A DNA stretch of 64,000 bases from Agathobaculum massiliense (GTDB lineage Bacteria > Bacillota > Clostridia > Oscillospirales > Butyricicoccaceae), in the NCBI RefSeq assembly GCF_900291975.1, contig NZ_OMPN01000001.1, positions 1,860,001 through 1,924,000 of the forward strand, written 5' to 3'. The position numbers and the translations under genes were made by a program. Every line of letters starts with the position of its first letter. Positions within the stretch are counted from its first letter, which is position 1. Shown in pieces: positions 58,226 through 64,000 of this stretch. Below the pieces are notes generated by a model. It was given only the letters and a program-made list of their open reading frames with translations, made no database searches and was not told where the DNA came from.

Positions 58226-61200
58226 ATGGCACAGAATGAATTGCTGCTGGGGCTGGCGCAGGCCGGCCTGACGGTGTCGGCGGTCGCGCTCGCGCTGTTT
58301 TTGCTGCGCAGGACGCTGAAAAAACGCTATCCGGCGCGGGCGGTCTGCGTGATCTGGGCGCTGCTGGCGGTGCGGCTGCTCTTTCCGGTGCAGCTCACGC
58401 TGCCCGACCCGCCCATACAGCTCACGCCGCCCGAGAGGACGCTGTATGTGACCTATCATCAGGATGAGACGCAGGCGGCGGGTGCGGCGCAGGACGGTGT
58501 GGCGCAGCCCTCACTGCCGCGAGGCGCGTGGATGACCGAAAGCGAGTTTACGCAGAGCGTACAGGTGCAGGAGAACTGGAAAAGCGCCATTCATGTGGAC
58601 GGTGTGCTGGCGCTGGTCTGGCTGACCGGCGTGCTGTACAACGTGTTTTGGCAGGCGCGGGATTACCGCCGCTACATCCGGCGCCTGAAGGAAGCTTCCG
58701 CGGATGTGCAGAGCGAGGCGCTGCACGGCATTTTCGAGGAGCAGAAGCGCTCGCTCGGCATCCGCCGCGCCATTCCGCTGTGTGTGAGCGGTGCGGCGGA
58801 CTGTCCGATGCTCGCGGGATTTGCCGAGCCGGTGTTGTGGCTGCCGCAGGAAGACCTGTCCGAAGAGGACGCCATGTTCATCTTCCGGCATGAGCTGACG
58901 CATTATAAGCGTGGCGACCTGTGGCTCAAGCTGCTGCTGGTGGCGGCGCGGTCGGTACACTGGTTCAATCCGCTGGTGCGCCTGCTGACGCGCTTTGCAC
59001 AGGAGGATATCGAGCTGGCGTGCGACGACGCGGTGGTGCGCGGTATGGACGGGAGTCAGCGTCGCGCTTACGGGGAAACCATCCTGCGGTCCGCGCAGGC
59101 ACAGGCGCAGCGGCGGGCGCTGGTGTCGTGCTTCACGGGGGATAAGGAAACGCTCATGCGCCGCTTTGAAGGGCTGTTCGACAAGCGCGCGAAAAAGCGC
59201 GGCGCTGCGCTCATTGTGGCTGCGGCGGTGCTGGTCGCCTCGCTCGGCTGCGCGGTGTCGGTAGGAGAGAGTAAGGAAAAATTGACAGAGGAAACGCGGC
59301 TGGAGATTGCGGAATGGTGGGCAGCGCAGATACACGAGCATATCAACGGCGAAGCGGAGCTGCTTGCCAGCACAGCGGTGCTGCGCGGGGAGGAAACCTA
59401 TGCCGTAGCTGACCTGCTGCTGATAGAGGAACAGGGAAACATCCCCTATCGGGCGGTGCAGCAGTTGGATTTTCAACGCGATATGGACGGCAAATGGATG
59501 ATGAAAAGCGCAAAGCCGGTTGCACGGGATGGCGTGACCTCGCTGGAAGAATTCCGCATCCTGTACGAAAACGACCTCGGACTGCCGGAAAACACTGGGA
59601 CGGCATCGGACGACGCTGCGGAGCAGTGCAGAGAGATTTTGCGGCTGTCCGGCGGCAGCACGGAGGTCGTCCGCCGCTGGGACGTGACCAACGACGGTGA
59701 AAACGACCTGGCCGAGGTGCGGCATACCTTTGACAATGGCGAACAGCTCAGTATCATTATGGCGGCCGGTCAGCCGCAGGACTATACCTACGGCGGCGGG
59801 GAAAACGCCCGTACCGCCGCCGACCTCGCGCAGCAGTACGCGCGCGCGGTGGCATATAAGTCGGTGTGGCCGCTGTATCCGGTGCTGTCCGAACAGGAGC
59901 AGCAGGCGCTGGTGCGGCAGCAGCAGCACCTTGCCGGCAGCGAGGACGAAAACGCCGTATGGTATACCAAATACGGCGGCTCGTCGCCTTCCTACCGCAA
60001 TTATGTGATCGTACCGACCGAGGAGGCAAATACCTGTGTCGCGGTGTTCCAGATGTACGGCGGCGGCACGACCGATTACCGCTCCGCGATTGCAATTACC
60101 GCCGGTGAGGAAAACGGCCGCAGGGTCATTTCCAAAATGCAGCGGTGTGACGATCACCTGTCGTTCATACAGGATCAGCTGGCAGGACAGGACGCGGGCT
60201 ATACCATGCGTGAGATATTTGGCCTGTATTATGACTCAGGCCTGCCCTGGCCCGACCTGCAATACGGCAATACCGGGGAAACGGTAGTTAATGCCTCGTT
60301 TTATAATGGCGGCCCGATCACTGATCTGGAACAGCCGCTGACCGCAATCGAAAATATCTTCGGCTATTTCGGTGAAACATACGAAGAGATGGAAGGCAAC
60401 ACAACATACATCCGGATGCGGACATGGCTCACCGCCGAACTGGTTTCGCAGACGGATACCGAAGCCGTCGTGCGCCTGCACTTCATCGACGGCAGCCCGT
60501 CCGTTGACGTGCGCATGGAGAAGACCGAGGGTTATTGGCTGCCGGTCGGGCTGGCGGAACCGCTTGACGGGGGCTTTGCCGCCACGGGGGGCGGGGTAAG
60601 CCTGCCCGTGGGCGAGACCACCGAGCAGGCGGTGCGCAACGCCGCGGGCAGCATCCCGCTGCTGCGGGCAGGCGACACCATCGAGCTTTTGTTCGACCCC
60701 ACGCCGGCTGGCGAGGTCACGATTGCGGACGCGGTCGTCCGTGAGGACGGTGCGCGCCAGTACGACGAGCGGGTGACCGAAACGGACAGCTTTTCCTATA
60801 CGGGCGGTGCGGCCAGCATGTCGTACAGCTATCCCGTGGAACATATCACGGCGGAGGCGCTGTCCTCGACGCAGCCGGCTGATGTGTACCGCGGCGTGAC
60901 CGTGTCCTACACGGCGGCGGATGGAACGGCGCATACCGCCGCATTCGTATTCCGCATAGCGGGCGGCGCGGCGGAAGCCAGTCGCACAATCGACTCCACC
61001 GCTTATGTGAACGACGTCTACGGCTATACCCTCACCCTGCCGGCGTGCTTTGTCGGGCAGGGGTATGTAACCGAGAAGGATGGCTGCGCCATGTTCGGCC
61101 TGAAAAACGCGTGGCCGGAAGCGACCTCCGACCCGTATGGGGCGGGTACGGTGATGATGCTTGCCGTAGAAGCGACAGACTATCTGCAATCTACCTTTGG

Positions 61201-62527
61201 CGAGGACTGGCCGGTACCCAGCAAGACGCTGGCCGAGCGCGACGGGCTGACCTATTACCTGACGTTTGCGTCCGACGTGCAGTATGATACGCAGGACAGG
61301 GACATCGCGGCCGCGTATCAGGAGATGGATCAGGCCGCGTGGGCGCTGGACGGCGGCTCGCTTACCATCCATGCGCCGGACGAAGCCCAGCGGCGGGCGC
61401 GCATGGAAACCTATCTGAACGGTGTGGCGTTTCTGGATGGGCTTGCGCGCTATACGCGGGACTACGACAGCACGATCTGGACCGAGCGTGACACGGTCGG
61501 GATAGACGGCGGCAGCGCGACGGTGGCGTATGAGCTGTGGGACAGGCAGCACCGCCCATACCGCGCGGTGGAGGCGCTGGAGGCCTCCGACAAGGGCGGT
61601 TATCACCTGACCCGACAGGAGTGGTTGCTGGATGAAACCACGCCGACCGATTCGCTCGAACGCTTCCTGCTGCGGTACGACAACAGCGGGCTGGGCCTGC
61701 CGGAGTTCAGCGAAGCGCGGGTGCGCGCCCTGCTGGCGAACGCTTCGCTCACCGCCCTGCGCGATCCGGCGCGGGCGATGGAATGGACGCTCGGCCTGTC
61801 GGGCGGCACGGCGGGCGACCGCATTGTGCATCCGGTGAAGCAGGGCGAAAGCTGGGTCTATACCTTTGCGGACGGCGGTCAGGTGCGCGTCGGCATGAGG
61901 GCCGTGCGGCTGGGGGATGCGGTGCAGCCCATCTACCTGCCGGTCTGGTGGTCTTTGGACACGGCGGGCGGCTCGGGTTGGGAATTCGACCCGTACAGCT
62001 ACATGATGCGCAAGGAAACAAACGATTTTTCCGGCTGCACCGTGGAGGAGCTGGCGTATTACCTTAGCCTGTCGGACGGCGCATATGCCGAGAATATCCT
62101 GCATGAACTGGACCTGCAGTGGCGCTGGTCGCCGCAGGAGGTGGAAAACGCGGTTGCGGGCAACGATATCGCGCGCGCGGCCTGGGAACGGCACCGCGGC
62201 AGCTTTGAAGCGCGGTTCCCGCCGGATGAGATTGAGGCCGCGTACCAGGCCGTGCGCGATTACACGGCGGCAAATGGGTTTTCGGTCGAAAACCTGCGCT
62301 ATGATCCGGCCAGCGAGCGTGCATGGTCGGAAAACATTATGGAAAGCGGCGTGCTGCGGGACAACGTGCAGGAGGACGGCCTGACGATCGACAATGTAAT
62401 TACCGTCATAGGCGACGCGCGCTTCGGCGAAGGCGCATGGCGCGACAAGGCCGACGGTTACTCGTTCACCCTGTACCGCGGCGCAGACGGCAAGTGGGTG
62501 CAGGAGGATGGTGCCTTTGGCTACTGA
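58226..62527 (+). CDS. Giant BlaR1/MecR1-like M56 sensor protease with 1,080-residue extracellular region
   Basis: The 1433-residue protein has N-terminal membrane segments (about residues 5-28, 38-58, 125-145), the M56 zinc protease site HELTH at residues 222-226 with EDIELACDD as third ligand region, and a last membrane segment near 328-348. The rest, over 1,000 residues, lies outside the cell and has several beta-rich modules (for example around 530-650, 965-1075 and 1350-1433) rather than the penicillin-binding domain of BlaR1. It likely senses an envelope signal and controls BlaI. Confidence 0.9.
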   Translation: MAQNELLLGLAQAGLTVSAVALALFLLRRTLKKRYPARAVCVIWALLAVRLLFPVQLTLPDPPIQLTPPERTLYVTYHQDETQAAGAAQDGVAQPSLPRGAWMTESEFTQSVQVQENWKSAIHVDGVLALVWLTGVLYNVFWQARDYRRYIRRLKEASADVQSEALHGIFEEQKRSLGIRRAIPLCVSGAADCPMLAGFAEPVLWLPQEDLSEEDAMFIFRHELTHYKRGDLWLKLLLVAARSVHWFNPLVRLLTRFAQEDIELACDDAVVRGMDGSQRRAYGETILRSAQAQAQRRALVSCFTGDKETLMRRFEGLFDKRAKKRGAALIVAAAVLVASLGCAVSVGESKEKLTEETRLEIAEWWAAQIHEHINGEAELLASTAVLRGEETYAVADLLLIEEQGNIPYRAVQQLDFQRDMDGKWMMKSAKPVARDGVTSLEEFRILYENDLGLPENTGTASDDAAEQCREILRLSGGSTEVVRRWDVTNDGENDLAEVRHTFDNGEQLSIIMAAGQPQDYTYGGGENARTAADLAQQYARAVAYKSVWPLYPVLSEQEQQALVRQQQHLAGSEDENAVWYTKYGGSSPSYRNYVIVPTEEANTCVAVFQMYGGGTTDYRSAIAITAGEENGRRVISKMQRCDDHLSFIQDQLAGQDAGYTMREIFGLYYDSGLPWPDLQYGNTGETVVNASFYNGGPITDLEQPLTAIENIFGYFGETYEEMEGNTTYIRMRTWLTAELVSQTDTEAVVRLHFIDGSPSVDVRMEKTEGYWLPVGLAEPLDGGFAATGGGVSLPVGETTEQAVRNAAGSIPLLRAGDTIELLFDPTPAGEVTIADAVVREDGARQYDERVTETDSFSYTGGAASMSYSYPVEHITAEALSSTQPADVYRGVTVSYTAADGTAHTAAFVFRIAGGAAEASRTIDSTAYVNDVYGYTLTLPACFVGQGYVTEKDGCAMFGLKNAWPEATSDPYGAGTVMMLAVEATDYLQSTFGEDWPVPSKTLAERDGLTYYLTFASDVQYDTQDRDIAAAYQEMDQAAWALDGGSLTIHAPDEAQRRARMETYLNGVAFLDGLARYTRDYDSTIWTERDTVGIDGGSATVAYELWDRQHRPYRAVEALEASDKGGYHLTRQEWLLDETTPTDSLERFLLRYDNSGLGLPEFSEARVRALLANASLTALRDPARAMEWTLGLSGGTAGDRIVHPVKQGESWVYTFADGGQVRVGMRAVRLGDAVQPIYLPVWWSLDTAGGSGWEFDPYSYMMRKETNDFSGCTVEELAYYLSLSDGAYAENILHELDLQWRWSPQEVENAVAGNDIARAAWERHRGSFEARFPPDEIEAAYQAVRDYTAANGFSVENLRYDPASERAWSENIMESGVLRDNVQEDGLTIDNVITVIGDARFGEGAWRDKADGYSFTLYRGADGKWVQEDGAFGY

Positions 62528-62564
62528 CCCGATAAACCTTAGCGAATCCTTTGCGGGTTTCCGC

Positions 62565-62594
62565 TTGACACCCCAGCGGGCCCGATGGTAAGAT
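62565..62594 (+). promoter_or_regulatory. Promoter of the oadB-like unit
   Basis: TTGACA (62565-62570) and an extended -10 box TGG-TAAGAT (62586-62594) are 18 bases apart, so RNA should begin near 62601. Confidence 0.8.
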
Positions 62595-62600
62595 ATCCTT

Positions 62601-62740
62601 AAACAAAGGGGAGTAGTCGGCGCGGCATGCCGCGCGGCAGCGCCAACAAGCATGGCGGGGCGTGCGATCCCGTTCTGGCTGTTGCCTGAAATGACCAGAC
62701 CTGCGTTTTCCTGTGGGAAGACGCAGGTCTGTTTGTCTTT
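62601..62740 (+). promoter_or_regulatory. yybP-ykoY-like riboswitch candidate with terminator before the sodium pump gene
   Basis: The RNA starts AAACAAAGGGGAGTAG, the yybP-ykoY box, and contains CAACA/TGTTG as a third helix, TTCTGGC (as in the first riboswitch, GTCTGGC) and ACCAGACC. P1 can form between 62601-62609 and 62700-62708 with a 2-base mismatch. The same 3' strand is the first arm of a terminator (62697-62706 with 62721-62730) followed by GTTTGTCTTT. The fourth helix is very short, so it may be a variant. Confidence 0.6.
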
Positions 62741-62817
62741 CCCAGAGGCATCCCAGGTCCGGAAAGCGGCGTCTGGAATGGAGATTCTGCCATATATTAT
62801 GTATAGGGGGCGGTAAC

Positions 62818-63945
62818 GTGGAATTTTTGTATGAGGGCCTGCTTTCGATCACTTGGCAGCAGGTGGTGATGTACTGCGTCGGTGGGTTCCTGATCTGGCT
62901 GGCGATCGAAAAACAGTATGAGCCGTCGCTGTTGCTGCCCATGGGCTTCGGCGCGATCCTGGTCAACCTGCCGCTTTCCGGCGTGATCGACCAGATGACG
63001 CAAGGCGTGGGCGAGACAAACGGCATTATTCAATGGCTGTTTGAAGCCGGCATCGAGGCGAGCGAGGCGTTCCCGCTGCTGCTGTTCATCGGCATCGGCG
63101 CGATGATCGACTTCGGCCCGCTGTTGGCAAACCCCAAGCTGTTCCTGTTCGGCGCGGCGGCGCAGGTCGGCATTTTCCTGACCATCATCGCGGCCGCGCT
63201 GCTGGGCTTCGACATCATCGACGCGGCCTCCATTGGTATCATCGGCGCGGCGGACGGGCCGACCTCGATCCTGGTGTCGCAGGTGCTCGGCTCGCGCTAT
63301 GTCGGCGCGATTGCGGTTGCGGCGTACAGCTATATGGCGCTGGTGCCGATCATCCAGCCGTTTGCGATCAAGCTGGTGACGACAAAGAGGGAACGCGCGA
63401 TGAAAATGCCTTACGCGGCCGGTCAGGTCAGCCGCCGCACGCGCATCCTGTTCCCGATTGTGGTGTCGATCGTCGCCGGACTGGTCGCGCCCGCGTCCGT
63501 GTCGCTGGTGGGCTTTTTGATGTTCGGCAACCTGATCCGCGAGTGCGGCGTGCTGGAGAGCCTGTCCAAAACCGCGCAGCATGAGCTGGCCAACCTGATT
63601 ACCCTGCTGCTGGGCATTACAATCTCGTTCTCCATGCGCGCGGCGCAGTTTGTGACAAAAGAAACGCTGCTCATCCTGTGTCTGGGGCTGATCGCGTTCG
63701 TGCTGGATTCAATCGGCGGCGTGCTGTTTGCCAAGGTACTCAACCTGTTCTGCAAAAACAAGGTCAACCCCATGATCGGCGCGGCAGGCATATCGGCCTT
63801 CCCCATGTCCGCGCGCGTGATCGAGAAGCTCGGCATGCAGGCCGACTGCACCAACCACCTGCTGATGCACGCGGTGGGCGCGAACGTCGCGGGTCAGATC
63901 GCCTCGGTCGTGGCCGGCGGCGTGATCCTTGGATTTTTCATGTGA
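62818..63945 (+). CDS. Sodium-pumping decarboxylase beta subunit (OadB/GcdB/MmdB family)
   Basis: The 375-residue membrane protein begins with GTG 62818 after AGGGGGCGG. It has the Na+-site motif IGIIGAADGPTSILVSQ near residue 140 with the key Asp, and FGNLIRECGV near residue 237. The family couples biotin-dependent decarboxylation of oxaloacetate, glutaconyl-CoA or methylmalonyl-CoA to Na+ export. The other subunits are not in the window, so the acid cannot be named. The upstream frame from 62713 runs through the leader and is not used. Confidence 0.95.
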   Translation: MEFLYEGLLSITWQQVVMYCVGGFLIWLAIEKQYEPSLLLPMGFGAILVNLPLSGVIDQMTQGVGETNGIIQWLFEAGIEASEAFPLLLFIGIGAMIDFGPLLANPKLFLFGAAAQVGIFLTIIAAALLGFDIIDAASIGIIGAADGPTSILVSQVLGSRYVGAIAVAAYSYMALVPIIQPFAIKLVTTKRERAMKMPYAAGQVSRRTRILFPIVVSIVAGLVAPASVSLVGFLMFGNLIRECGVLESLSKTAQHELANLITLLLGITISFSMRAAQFVTKETLLILCLGLIAFVLDSIGGVLFAKVLNLFCKNKVNPMIGAAGISAFPMSARVIEKLGMQADCTNHLLMHAVGANVAGQIASVVAGGVILGFFM

Positions 63946-63963
63946 GAAAGGGGCGCGTAAAGG

Positions 63964-64000
63964 ATGAATGAAGCTGTATGGACGGCGATTGCCCTGCTCG
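63964..64000 (+). CDS. Start of the next gene, cut by the window edge
   Basis: ATG 63964 follows AAAGGGG by about 10 bases and opens the frame MNEAVWTAIALL. Only 12 residues are visible. It is 18 bases after the beta subunit gene and is likely in the same operon. A small membrane subunit is possible, but no family can be assigned. Confidence 0.5.
   Translation, partial: MNEAVWTAIALL

Overview
The window is GC-rich DNA from a Clostridia-type Bacillota, most likely a gut Oscillospirales relative. The evidence is the Firmicutes gene set (pyrR/pyrF/carAB, a lexA with a GAAC-N4-GTTC box, rny, an Asp23-FakA pair, BlaI/BlaR-type sensors), strong AGGAGG ribosome binding sites, and a Tn916-family integrative conjugative element (ICE). 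No ribosomal RNA, tRNA, CRISPR array or insertion sequence was seen.

Positions 1 to about 9.7 kb hold one end of the ICE, transcribed right to left. The order is: a leader with a peptide and two hairpins, a small cysteine protein, a cytosine-5 methyltransferase, two DUF961 proteins, the FtsK-like coupling protein TcpA, oriT, a MobT-type relaxase, a toxin-antitoxin pair, TcpD-like, ArdA, TcpE, and a VirB4-like ATPase that runs off the left edge. A 54-residue gene and an XRE-type regulator diverge from an AT-rich nested palindrome (9712-9805). The exact ICE boundary is not visible.

10-20 kb is chromosomal: a MoxR/DUF58/DUF4129 operon, an AEC permease, a MarR-MATE pair, and a calcium-type P-type ATPase under a yybP-ykoY (manganese) riboswitch. 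20-29.4 kb is a pyrimidine block: pyrR with a clear PyrR attenuator, then pyrF, carA and carB, facing pyrK-pyrD with a phosphatase-acetyltransferase fusion between. 30.7-35 kb carries rpmG-secE-nusG-rplK-rplA and rplJ-rplL, split by two small genes, with an L10 leader. 35-46 kb has ruvX, secA, a cation/Ca2+ exchanger under a second yybP-ykoY riboswitch, prfB without the usual frameshift, a LysR/YeiH pair with two half-size TSUP genes, a DUF4349 lipoprotein and rny. 46-57 kb has pgeF, an orphan solute-binding lipoprotein, mnmA, a DMT permease, recG/lexA, Asp23/FakA and pth. The right end holds a barstar operon with a tiny lipopeptide, a BlaI regulator with a 1433-residue BlaR-like protease, and a sodium-pump decarboxylase beta subunit behind a third leader that resembles yybP-ykoY.

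The points most worth a second look are: the third riboswitch-like leader in front of the sodium pump; the 47-residue lipopeptide that copies the ADGPT signature of that same pump family; the attenuator-like ICE leader; the nested palindrome; the six-hairpin spacer between pyrF and carA; and the giant BlaR-like protein.
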